Positions 36,098 through 47,430 of a stretch of 64,000 bases of DNA are shown one piece after another. A program made the translations under genes and the position numbers. Below the pieces are notes generated by a model. It worked only from the letters and a program-made list of their open reading frames with translations. It did not search any database and was not told the DNA's origin. Source of the DNA: Lytechinus pictus (Eukaryota > Echinodermata > Echinoidea > Temnopleuroida > Toxopneustidae); NCBI RefSeq assembly GCF_037042905.1, contig NC_087249.1, positions 38,563,401 to 38,627,400 on the forward strand. Direction: 5' to 3'. Numbering within the stretch: position 1 is the first letter of the stretch; the number at the start of each line of letters is the position of its first letter.

Positions 36098-38396
36098 TGT
36101 GTTTGTTTGTTTGCTTGCATTTATTTCTGCGTTCAAAAACACAATACAAAAATATTTACAATTACAATATACAAAATAATTCACAATATAAACAATGTAG
36201 TCATATTACATGATAAATACAAATAAGGGTGTGAGTATAAATTAATCTTTTATAAATGTAAACATATATGTATAATGCAATAAATGAACGCAGGAGACCG
36301 CCATCGTGAGCGGTTAGGCTTGAATTGATGGCGGCCTCATAAAAAGATTCGTGACTTAGATTGATATTTACTGGTCAAGTGGGTGCATTGCAGGTGCAGG
36401 TGCTGTGTATAGCAGTTGAGTAAAATCAGAATATTAAATAGCGAATGTGGATATTTGAGTGAATGTTTTAATTTGGAGCGAGGGGTTGATAAGATTGATC
36501 TACAAGGCTGTATGGTTAAATTTTCCAAAATAATGAGATTTTATTTTATATGAATTAATTATGCTAATTTATGCATAAATCATACTTTTTGCTCTAATTC
36601 ACTAAATAAAGCTCCTAGAATGCTAATTTTTGGTAAAAATATTCTTTGTAGCATTCTTAACAATCGCAATTAAAATAACTTTGGTTTGGAAATCAATTTC
36701 TTATGTATTTTATTGTTTTATGAATTTCTTATGTATTTCTTTGTTTTTTTACTTTTTGTTTTTTATTGTTTTTTCAATGGAAATCGTTCCAGACTTAATT
36801 CTGACCATACACAAGGCAAAATTAATTAAGTTTAATCAGTAAAAGTAGAAATAATGATACATTTATGAATTTTGGCTAAATACACAATTTGCATTGGATT
36901 TGTACATGAAATCACGTTTATGAGCAATTTTGGGTCTGACATGCACTTACATAATGTTGCGTAATGTCGTAACCGTGTACCCGGGTGACACAAATTTGGT
37001 CTCAAAATTTGCGCGAGACTTGAAAGTAAAAAGTCGGTAAGCGGCGAGGTCAAAAAATTTTGCGCAGCAGATATATCGCGAAAATTGTCGAGGGGGGGGG
37101 GCCATTATGGCCCCCCCCCCCGGGAGAATTAGGGTTAAGAACAAGTTTTAATATTGTTTGGAAGATCATTCCAAATGTCTGGACCATGATGTCGAATCGA
37201 TTTAGAGGCAATTAACAGTCTGGAGTTAGAGAGATGAAAGTTTCCGGATATGCGCGTTGGGTAAGTATGGACAGAACTATTAAATTTAAACATGTTATCA
37301 AAAGACGAAGGGAGCAGATTGTTAATATATTTAAACATAATTATGGCTATTTGAATAGTATATAAGTCGGCAATTTTTAATGTCTTTTGTTTAAAAATAA
37401 AGGATCGGTGTGAGCCAAATAATGTGATCCTGTACAAATGCGAATTGCTCTTTTTTGTAATTTAGAAATAGAAGTAAGTTTTGTGGAACCACAATTAGCC
37501 CAAACAACGTTACAATATGTTAATATACGGGAGTATTAACGAATTATACAATAGAAATACAGTTTTATGAGGTAAAATAAATTTCAACTTGGAAATTATT
37601 CCAATATTTCTCGAGATACATATAATGATATGGTGCAGATGTTCATTCCAAGACAAAGCTTGATCTATGATGACGCCTAAAAATCTAAAGTGAGTCTTCC
37701 GCTCTAATGGTGTACCGTCAATCTGTAAGTGAATTGGAGTATCGGTAATATAAGAATGTTTAAAATGGATGAAGTGGGTCTTTTTTTAGTTCAAGGATAG
37801 TTCGTTTGCTTTAAACCACTGTGAAACTTTAATTAATTCAAGATTTAATATGTTGTTTAGGGAAGTTATATTTTTATGAGAAAAAAAGATATTTGTGTCG
37901 TCAGCAAATAATACAAATGACAAAATGGAAGATGTGTTGATAATATCATTGACATATAATAAAATAAAAGCGGGCCTAGAATGGAGCCTTGAGGGACACC
38001 ACATTGAACTGAAAGTGAACTAGAATCGTTGCCATTAAATGTGACATATTGTTTTCGATTTATTACATAATCTTTAAACCAAAGGAGTGATTGACCTCGT
38101 ATACCATAATAATTAAGTTTTGAAAGTAAAATATTATGATTAAGTGTATCGAACGCCTTACTGAGGTCACAAAATATACCAATGACATGCTCTTTGTAAG
38201 CTATGGCGTTTTTTATTTTATCGTAAATTTGAATTAAAGCCAAGTTTGTTGAATAATTTTTTCTGAAGCCATATTTATTAGAAATTAATAAATTGTGTTT
38301 GTTGATAAATTCATAAAGTCTATTATATATTATTTTCTCGAGGATTTTGGATATACAAGGGGGTAGAGATATAGGGCGATAATTGCTTATTTCATG
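36098..38396 (-). mobile_element. 5'-truncated LINE with 11-bp target duplication
   Basis: Flanked by TCAAAATTTTG at 36087-36097 and 38397-38407; the interrupted host repeat reads straight across the two flanks. On the - strand it encodes reverse transcriptase: DLSKAFDTLNHNILLSKLNY, the VPQGSILGPLLF motif and FADDTNIFF with the catalytic DD, then SYPTR-type C-terminal sequence (HTYPTRISGNF, RHHGPDIWNDLP). Frameshifts and stops break it. The 3' end is a CAAA-repeat tail at 36098-36125. An unrelated insert appears to split its 3' part (36473-37144). Confidence 0.9.
36473..37144. mobile_element. Possible insertion inside the 36-38 kb LINE
   Basis: The LINE frame stops abruptly after NNIKTC at 37145. 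Sequence resembling its continuation resumes near 36465, and the word GTTTTAAT occurs at both edges (36465-36472, 37145-37152). The insert holds a G-run/C-run palindrome at 37091-37123 and, on the - strand, starts TTAACCCTAATTCTCCCGGG. No terminal inverted repeats were found, so the class is unknown. Confidence 0.4.
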
Positions 38397-39814
38397 TCAA
38401 AATTTTGACATTTATACCTGAAGAATTGAAATTCTAAGCACTTTTTGTCATCGTGAAAATGATAAGTATATAACTACACAATTGATGCGAGGCGCGAAGC
38501 GCGAGCGGAAAAATTCTGGACACTCTATTCATGTTTTATAAATCATGAAAAGGATGTGTAATTTGAAAGTTTCCTACATTAATAATGCGAGCGCAAAGCG
38601 CGAGCAGACAATTTTTTATATTGTGATCTGAAACTGGATATGATTTAAATAGAGAACAAGCTGCGTATCTGAATAAACGCGTGTTTCAGATTTCGACCTA
38701 GAATTTTGGTATTCTAAATACTTTTTTTATCATGAAAATCAATAAAGCGAGCGCGAAGTGCGAGCTAAAAATATATGATATTCCGATCTGAAAAAGGGTC
38801 AATTTAAGCTCTGTATTTCAAGCACTTTGTGGGAAAATTGTGAGGTACCGTGGATATACATTTAAAAAAGAGCTGATTATGTTTCATTATTATTACTTTG
38901 AGTTTTGACATAGGACCGGGACATTCTATAAGGACATGATGTCATCATATAAAAATGATGACTATCTTCCTATATCTCTTCCCAAGCATGAGAGCGCAAA
39001 ATCTGTTTATATTATGGCCTGAAAACTGGATATTATTTTAAAGCACTTTTGTAATTATGAATAAGATGCATAAGTTAATATCTTTCAACAATCGATGCGA
39101 GCGGAAATCGCGAGCCGAAATTTATTATAAACTGTCATCAAATGGGGATTTTAAGTAGTTTGTTTTAGAATTAATATTGAGATATACATAACTCACCAAT
39201 CAAAATGCGAGCGTGCGGCGCTAGCTGATACGTTTTGACAATCTGACCTGAATAGGGATATTTTTAATACAGGAAAATAATAGGTACCTGACAAATCAAA
39301 TTTTGCGAGCGCAGCGCAAGCAGAAAATGTTAATATTCAGACCATAAAACACAATTTTTTACAGAGCACTTTTTAAAAATTAATTTGTAAATCAAACAAA
39401 ATAATGAAAGTTCAATTTCCGAGCTGAAATATGTTTTGTATATTGACTTCAAAATTTGATATTTTAAGCTCCATATTGAGCAAGATATGTAAATCACCAA
39501 AAAGACAATGCGAGCGCGAGCGAAAATTTTATACCCCGACATGAAATTTTTTTAAATTATTTTCCAAGTCTTCCCCTCATCTTATTTTATTCACTCGTCT
39601 TCCTCCTCTTATGTTTATCCTTCTTTTTTTTCTCCTCTCTTTTCCCTTCTTTTTCTTTTTTTCTTTCTTCTCCCCCCCCCCTTTTTTTTGCTCCGCCAAT
39701 AGGGGGGGGGGGGGAGCGGGCCCCTCGGCCCCCCTGGATCCGCCTATGGGGGGAGAAGAATAAGGTTGTTTTGTGTCATTGGTTTCCTGCAGATTCCGAA
39801 TGTTATTGTTTTTT

Positions 39815-40160
39815 CTTCATCATCATCATCTGGTACGGCATGAAGGCGCGAGTCTGTAACTCCCGGTAACCGCTTCTTGTATAGGATTAATATTGCTGAA
39901 AACTACAACTTCATGAGCTTGCGTGAGGAGTCATGGAAGCTCAAAGTGCTTATTTTGCCAAAATGTATCAATACTTCTTTTAAATTTGTCTGTTGTTGGC
40001 ATTTGTATTAAGTTTTCAGGAAGACTATTCCAGTCATTGATTACTCTTCTACTGAAAGATTTATTTCTCACATCCAGTTTCTTCATCTGTAAGTTACTTC
40101 TGCGGGGGCATCGGCCTGGATCATGTGGGAGGGGAGGCGGCTCGTGATGGTGGGGCAAGG
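39815..40160 (-). pseudogene. LINE C-terminal fragment with GAT-repeat tail
   Basis: On the - strand, KKLDVRNKSFSRRVINDWNS then LPENLIQMPTTDKFKRSID and F-W is the end of a CR1/L2-type reverse-transcriptase protein. It is followed by a short 3' UTR and GATGATGATGATG at about 39817-39832, a typical microsatellite tail. Only the last 75 codons remain. Confidence 0.7.
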
Positions 40161-40666
40161 GGAGGGGGTGATGGGGAATGATTTATGCATTTATGTATTA
40201 TGTTTATGAATTAATTATTTTAATTATTGGTACCATATGATTATTATTCATGAAGTTATTTGTTAGTTTTGTATTTCACTACTGTTTGTAAATGTCACTG
40301 GAAGAATCAGAATACATGTTTTCTATTTAAATCCCCCCCCCCAAAAAAAAAATTAAAAGGTTGAACATACTCCTGCGACCCGGTTCTGGGGCAATATTGC
40401 TCCGGGCTTAATTTCGTCTAAGATGTAGGGTTAGGGTTGTAATAGGGTCATTCGGTTAGTGTATATAATTATAGCGGAGCATTAATTGTCGTCGGAGAAA
40501 ATATGCCATGGAACCTATGATGCAAAAGAGAAGTGGGAGCTGATCGATGATATATTGACTGACTTGAAAGGGGAAGGAGGGGGTGGGCGGGGTTGACATT
40601 AGTATAAGTATTCAAATTGAGAATACGTACCTATTCTCGCATTTCCCAACTCCCTTTCCCTTGATC

Positions 40667-40703
<37 letters not shown>

Positions 40704-40824
40704 GGGGGGGGGGGGGGTAAGACTCCCTCTGCTCCCATAGATGTGCGCCGGATACCAGTTTCTTGTACTATTCTCCCATTTTTATGGGGGGGGGGCGGAG
40801 GGGGATGTGAGGTCCAGTAGAATA

Positions 40825-41261
40825 TGAAGAGTTTGGTTGCAAAAGGGGTTAGGTCCAATTTGGACCATTTTGAGAAAATCGTGTTATTGCAATATTCTTA
40901 CGAGAAACTTAATTGTCATGAGGTACTACCCTACCATGTGAACATAAAATTGGATATAAAAGAAATCCCCCTGTCTTCAATTTTCCTCAAAAATTATTAC
41001 AGTGGACCTAACCCCTTTATCAGAGCAACTAAAAATCTATAGGCTTTGAGACAAAAACAATAAAATTTATGAAAAATGGACCTAACCCCTTTTGAAAACA
41101 AGTGATTTTTCTTTGCCATTTTTGTTCCCTTTTTAATGGGAATTTCAACTTTTCTTTGGTATCATCTTATAGAGCTACTAAATTATCTATACATTGAGAC
41201 CAAAAAAAAAATCAAATTTGATGAAAAATGGACCTAACCCCTTTTGCAACTGAGCTCTTCA
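40825..41261. mobile_element. MITE with GGACCTAACCCC repeats, TA duplication
   Basis: TGAAGAGTTTGGTTGCAAAA at the left and TTTTGCAACTGAGCTCTTCA at the right are inverted ends with TA outside both. Further copies of GGACCTAACCCCTTT occur internally (about 41004 and 41079). It abuts element A on its right. Confidence 0.75.
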
Positions 41262-41273
41262 TATAGTTATATC

Positions 41274-44200
41274 CAACGAACGTAGAGGGCAGCAACACAC
41301 AAGCGTGTTAGGCAGCAACCATAGAGATGTATACTAACTACGCTAGAGTGCGGAGTCGCCATAGGCGCGCGTACTTAACGTCTGTGATTGTGTGGAGCGT
41401 GGCGGCCATTGCTCGATAGGTATAGATTCGCAAAAGTACCCGGATGTACCCATAGCTCGTGCGTTGTAGCGCTGTGAAAAGGGGTGCCGTCTCCGGCCTT
41501 TATCTTGAAGAAAAGAACACAACCTCATAAAAATCGAAAATATGAATGACAAATTGCATCTCACTACACTATTAGAGTGATTACATGGGGATTATGCTAT
41601 TAATTTGGCATTTTAAAAACCTGATTTCTCGGGATGAAATTCTAAATAATTTGCATTTACCTGTCCGTTTATAGGCCTGTAATAGATAACAATGTTGATA
41701 TACTATCATATAAACAATCATATAAAAATAAAAACATACAGCGGACATTAATAGAAAGATTGACAATTAATTCAAAAGACTGCAGTGAATTAGCCCTTCT
41801 CTGGATTTCCCTACCTTTAACTGCATCGTCCTCCTTCCATCCTTCCCACATATACGTCCTTTGATTCTATGTTTATGTTGGATATAATTTTGTAATTTCT
41901 ATATAGGCCTACATGATATGTAACTTGCTTTAATTTGTATGAAATATAGGCCTATCATTTTTATACATTAAGTTGTACAATTAATTCTGTATAAGTTAGT
42001 GTTTTGATCTACATGCGCTATTAAAGGGCATCTCATTATTGTTCTTGGTGAGCCTCCCGTTACACCATCAATGTTGAAATTTGTGTTATTTGGTGAACGT
42101 GCTGATTTTGTTCTTATAGGAACATAATAAATTCCCCAAAATCTGCAGGCCTATATGGCCCGAAAATAAAATATTGATTTAAAATGTCGAGAATATAGCC
42201 TAATTTGTTCAAACTTTTAAAAAATGACAGTTTTAATTCCCTTCACTTTAAGTTAGATTTTTTTAATTCGCTTTTTAGGGGCCGTGTGTGCAATTAAAAT
42301 AACAAACACACCTAAGCAAATTCGCTTTAACATACTGATCAAAATAAAATACAGGGGGCGCGACCGGACCCCTCCCTGAAATGAAAATGAACATTACACA
42401 TAATAAATGATTGTGATTTTATGCACCCCATCACTTTCAAAATCATTCCGCGACGCCGTAACATAATAAAATAATTTTGTTCATCCATGGAAATCTTATT
42501 TAAAAAAAAACCGATCGAATACTCAAACTCAGGTCCATAGGCCAGCAAATGACATTAAAGGAAGAAAACTAGAAAATCAAATTCAGTTATACTTTTAAAA
42601 TGAAAAACAAAACTGGATATTCAAAACGCGTGTTTATCTGTTTATATGTTAGGCCGGTGCCAGTGCTTACAAATATTTGCCATAAAGTTCATTTATTCAA
42701 GCGACACAGACACAGTTAATTAACACAATTTCAAGGCAGGTATCAAATTTGAGATTAAATTAGGATTTTTAATATCTTATTCCAAGTATTGTCACTTTTG
42801 CAATATTATTGTTTCATAATTATGTTTGGTTTTAGTACTCACAATTTTGCAACCGTTTTCATAATTATGATAAGTTTGCATTGATGTCTTTCATGATATT
42901 AGTTTTATACACTCTTGCAGTAGTAATAATATTCTTTATAGTATAATACAAATTATATATCATAATCCCGCCCCTTTTCTTCTCTCCTTCTCCCCCTTCT
43001 TCCTCTCCTTATTATTCTATCCTTGATTTGTTCACATGATATTGGTCCAATCATTATAGGATCAGAAACAACGGCGATAAACAAAATATTTCAGCAAGTT
43101 TGCCGATCAGCATATTTTCAGCCGGGGAGAATCAAGTCTATACTTTCCAGAAAATCAAAGTAAAATTGTTTTGCGCATTGTGATTTGTTTACTCTCCGAA
43201 GTTTTAAAATGTTTGCAAGGCAATAACACTGTACATAAACATCCAACCCCCCATTAGGCCTCCTGTACATTGCAAAATTGTACGACTGCATGCGCGCATT
43301 TGATATGCAAATTTTGCTGTCAACAAACTTTTCTATACATTGATCGCAAGTAAGAAAGTATACTTTTATATACATATTTATAAATATGATGGGATGGTTG
43401 CCAGCAAAGGAAATCTAAATCATCAATTTTTAACTGAATCAATGCGTAAATCATTTCCAAATATCAATAAAAAGTCATTTTATGATTCGCGAGTTTTTGT
43501 GATGTTGGTTTACATCAGCGTGTAAGACATGGGGAAAAGGGATCGAGTTATTATAGGCCCTATTGTGTAGATATATATGGAAAATGAATTATAACAATTA
43601 TCTAAAGTGAAGAAATAAATTATCAGCAATCAGCATAATAGTAATTAGGAAACTATGAACTATAAAAATACAATCGTGGTTTTTTTTCGATACAGCGTCT
43701 CAGATGCATCAGACACTGTGATATGGCCTATGAATTTTCTTAGGTTAATGTACATCAAATCATATTAAAACACATTAAATTTATTTATCAGGACCTAGGT
43801 CTAAATGTTATTTTTGATATTCATCTCTTCCAAATCATTAGAAAATAGAAGTCATATTAATGTATCGAAATTTTACCTAAGCAAAAACAATTGGGACTTT
43901 AAATCGTTTGCCTGTATTATAGCTGTATCGGCCTATATTATGCGCTATAGATAGGCCTATATAGGCCTTTTGACCTCAGTTTTGCTAGATTTTTGTTGTA
44001 TTTGAACTTTAATCCAGTGCAATATTTACAATTTTGCTTTTCCATATGCTTTCGTGCTCAATTTGTCATGTTCTGTGCTCATCCGTGTACATGCCCCATA
44101 GGTACTGTACGCGCATGGCAGGCTGCGAATACCTATCGAGCAATGGCGGACGGTCTCCACGTAATCACAGCGATTTGACGAAGTACGCCCTCTAGCGTTA

Positions 44201-45804
44201 CTAGTATACATCTCTATGGCAGCAACACACAAGCGTGTTGCTATTAGGAAGGTCCACTCGATACGCGCATACAAATGAAGTGCGCGAACAATTTGGTAGT
44301 CATGCCAACGAAACCATGATCCGATACAATACACTCACGGAGTGACAGCAAAATAGAGGTAAACTAATAGATTATGACAATAGTAGATTAAAACAATGAA
44401 AAGAAAAAATACATTAAAAATTGAATAATAATGTACCACATTCTTAAAATAATATATCAGTAAATTATTGTCACAATTTTTTTGTACATCTTCAGTAAAA
44501 CAGGATTAAATTCTGTCATAAATAAACCAGTCTGCTAATTTCACCCGGATTTAGCCAAGTCATTTTGTGACCACCGAAAACCTCTCAGAGCACTTTTTTA
44601 GTAGATTGTAGAGTTGATTTATTTTCATTTCCTCTTTATCATTATTTTTGCTTGAAATGTTTTTACATCAAATATCATGCTTAAAAATATGAAATACTTG
44701 TTCCTGTATTTTTCATAAAATATTACATGGTGGTGACAACAGTTTTATGACTTTGCATATCAATATGATAACAAGTATACGTGAGGTTGATACGTCTTCA
44801 TCTAAATTTCGCTGCACCATAATGCGCCTACACAATCCAGCACCGACTCTTGAGTATACAAGCGCCATGGCTGGCATGACCTCGCCGGCGCCCCGGGCCG
44901 GTCGGTGCTGAGGTAGGGTACGGTGGGCTGCATGCATATGCTAACACAAATTTTTGTAAAATTATAGAATTAAAATAGTAGATGTGACATAGACCTTCGA
45001 CCCTTGATAGTTCGCCTCAAGTCAAGAACCGTCGGAATATACATAGCTCGATACTGAACCAGATAATTTCTGTCTAATAGTATGTCTAACGTTAGACTGG
45101 GACTTGGCTTTGCTGTTTAGTGGTCGTATTCGATCCTGCCTGATGGATTGCAAAATGTGGGTTGGATTTGTGGATATAGCATAATTATTTTAGATTTTCA
45201 GACTACAATCTACACTGTAAGTGAAAATTTAAATTCTAACCTTGAATATTTATCGTTACTCATCCGCCATAGTGCCACATCAATGACAGACCAAGTCTAT
45301 ATCTTTCAAGTCCATATCTAGCTAAGTCGAGTCGCGTCGAGATTATTATGCCAGTGCAGTGAGCATTATCATTCACACAGCGCAGTACGCGCACCGAGGT
45401 ACAGGTGACCGGGGAAGTTTCGGCGCGGCCAGACCGGTACATCACGGTCTTGGCTCTGGCGTTAGCTTGTGTAGATTTGGTAGGGGCAGCGAAATGAAGC
45501 AGAAGAACGGTAACACAAATGTCATCAGTCTTTGTATTTTTATTGCTATGTAAACTACAAGAATCATGATTACCTTTTGTCTTACAATTTTTAAAAAATA
45601 AAAATATGCTAAAATAATATTATTTAACATATTTTCTTGGAAATTTTATTATCAACAAAAAATAGTAAAATTGAACAAACGAAAAAAAATCAACTCTACA
45701 ATCTTCCAAAAAAGTGCTCTGGGAGAAAATGGTCACAAAATCTGAGCGGAGTGGACCTTCCTAAAAGCAATACTGCAAAGTGTTGCTGCCCTCTACGTTC
45801 GTTG
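41274..45804. mobile_element. Element A: TIR element with 8-bp duplication
   Basis: CAACGAACGTAGAGGGCAGC at 41274 is repeated inverted at the right end (to 45804), 25 bases perfectly. The flanks GTTATATC at 41266-41273 and 45805-45812 are a perfect 8-bp duplication, so hAT-like. Most of its length is the inserted element B; its own sequence is 41274-41319 plus 44227-45804. No transposase was recognised. Confidence 0.9.
41320..44218. mobile_element. Element B: TIR element nested in A
   Basis: CATAGAGATGTATACTA at the left and its inverse at 44202-44218 bound the element. The host word GCAGCAAC is duplicated at 41312-41319 and 44219-44226. Imperfect inverted similarity continues about 150 bases inward (CCATTGCTCGATAGGTAT on both sides). 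The interior is AT-rich with no coding seen. Confidence 0.88.
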
Positions 45805-46220
45805 GTTATATCCATGGACCTACGGATACGCCGGGTCAACAAACTTTGCAATGCAACACATGCTTATTATCTGCGCATGCGCGAATATAGCTGCTGGAGA
45901 AAAAGGATCCGTGATCGTGCAACTTCAAGACAAGACAACACAAATAAAGGAAACCTAACTTAGAATTTCGTTGACAAAATAGAGTTTGAAAGAAAGACGC
46001 ATCTACCAAGTTCGGAATCTTTATCCCGGTAAGTTCTTAATAATATCAACTTAGGACCCAAGACCTTTTGTGATCAGCTCTGGCCTGGCTCTGCACTGAA
46101 CTGAACTGAAGAGTGAAGTACCGGTACGGTACCGGTAGCGGCGGTACCGCACGGTACGGATGCTCCATGTGTCGGCACGCAGCCGGCGGGGCCTCCCGGG
46201 GAGCGTTTCATGTAATGTAA

Positions 46221-46251
46221 GGACTTGTCGGACGTTTTATCCGACAAGTCC
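46221..46251. repeat. Short perfect hairpin
   Basis: GGACTTGTCGGA and TCCGACAAGTCC flank a 7-base loop. A third half copy (CATTTTATCCGACAG) follows directly. Confidence 0.85.
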
Positions 46252-46265
46252 CATTTTATCCGACA

Positions 46266-46279
46266 GTTACCATAGTAAC
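46266..46279. promoter_or_regulatory. RFX X-box-like palindrome
   Basis: GTTACCATAGTAAC matches the 14-base RFX consensus (GTTRCC..GGYAAC) except at one central position. No gene start is evident beside it, so a functional role is unproven. Confidence 0.3.
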
Positions 46280-46673
46280 AGTACCTCTCAGCCAATCAAA
46301 ATCAGAGAAAGATTGTCGTTAGTCAATTCGACGTCGACATGTTAGCTTTTCTGCAATATTTTTTGTTTTAAAATGTCTTTTCACAAAAATGAAATTTGCA
46401 AAAGGGTCATTCCAATTTCCATGCCAATAGTGAATAGACCTTATCGCAAATAGATTCACGCAAAGGATCATGGGATCGCAAAGGGGGCAATAGCGCCGCT
46501 GTTGTCCGGATGCGACCATGCGAGCCCAAGCAGCCGACAATAAAGTGTACGATTTCCATAGTGTATCAAAATACGATCGACACCCGCAGCCAACATTTTG
46601 CTAACTTCCAGTAAACGCCTCGTCATATTTGTTCCAGAGTCTAACAAAGTAACATCACTTTTCTTCTTAATCA

Positions 46674-46898
46674 TGGGTGGCAGAGATAGATGTGCTGTCT
46701 ATAGCTGCAAGAATTACCACAGATTTTATGAAGACAAGTGCAATTTTCTTTCATTTTTGCGCACTGTCTGTGCGTATTTTGAGCTGTGCAGCTGCTGTGC
46801 AAAGTGTGCACGGACAGCGGGCATGCACTTTTGGCCCAGGGGTACGTCGGCGAGGCAATGGAGGAAACTGGTCCCGAAATTCCAAGCAATAATAAAAT
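46674..46898 (+). pseudogene. THAP-like reading frame, possible P-type transposase remnant
   Basis: 75 codons starting MGGRDRCAVYSCKN, a C-x4-C opening typical of THAP zinc fingers, then after a Cys-rich stretch HFWPRGTSARQWRKLV, which resembles the F-P....R..W block of THAP domains. The second half of the C2CH site (C-x2-H) is absent before the stop. It starts about 245 bases inside the left inverted terminus at 46430 and points inward, as the N-terminal THAP exon of a P-element-type transposase would. No catalytic part was found. A host THAP exon is the alternative. Confidence 0.35.
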
Positions 46899-47430
46899 GA
46901 TGATCAATAAAACAAAGTTAACAAACTCTAAAGTAGATTTGATTACTTTATTCTAGTTATATATTTTTGTAATATCAATCGATAGTCAAGAATACATGTT
47001 TCATAAATAATTATCTCAATCATGATTTTATTCAGAGTAGGCCTACAAACCGAGCTGTGGTTTCTTTTTCTCTCCACAGATAGGCTACATAATGTTATTG
47101 CATATTATTCAGGATCGTGGTCCGTGGTCGGACATTCTGAAGTTTTATTAGTGGCATGCATAGACAAAATAATGAATGAAATAGAAAAAAATGAGAATAG
47201 ATGAAAGTACATTGAGAGAAAAATAAGCTAAAAAGAGAAAAAAAGAAATTAATGAGGAAGGTGATCTGTTAGAGAAAGTGACTGAATGCGATGAAAATAA
47301 TTGAAGATGTAAATGTTGAAATAAGATTTTTTATCAAAAGAATGGAATATATATCATTTATATGAATTAAACATCCATCATCTGCTAAGTTTCAGACAAA
47401 ATAAAATTACAGAGAGGTTGGAGGGATAGG

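Larger units (their letters stand above)
35660..39530. repeat. Dispersed array of GCGAGCGCGAAGCGCGAGC-type units
   Basis: At least eleven units recur at roughly 100-240 base intervals (near 35678, 35777, 35938, 36067, 38484, 38586, 38746, 39097, 39206, 39304, 39509). Each is embedded in a longer AT-rich period containing AATTTTGACATTTATACCTG-like sequence. All are in the same orientation; units at 34910, 35117 and 56370 are inverted. The array is split by the LINE at 36098-38396. Confidence 0.8.
45813..46429. other. Between element A and the THAP-like block
   Basis: Contains GGTACCGGTA palindromes (about 46120-46160), the small hairpin at 46221 and the X-box-like site. No gene seen. Confidence 0.5.
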
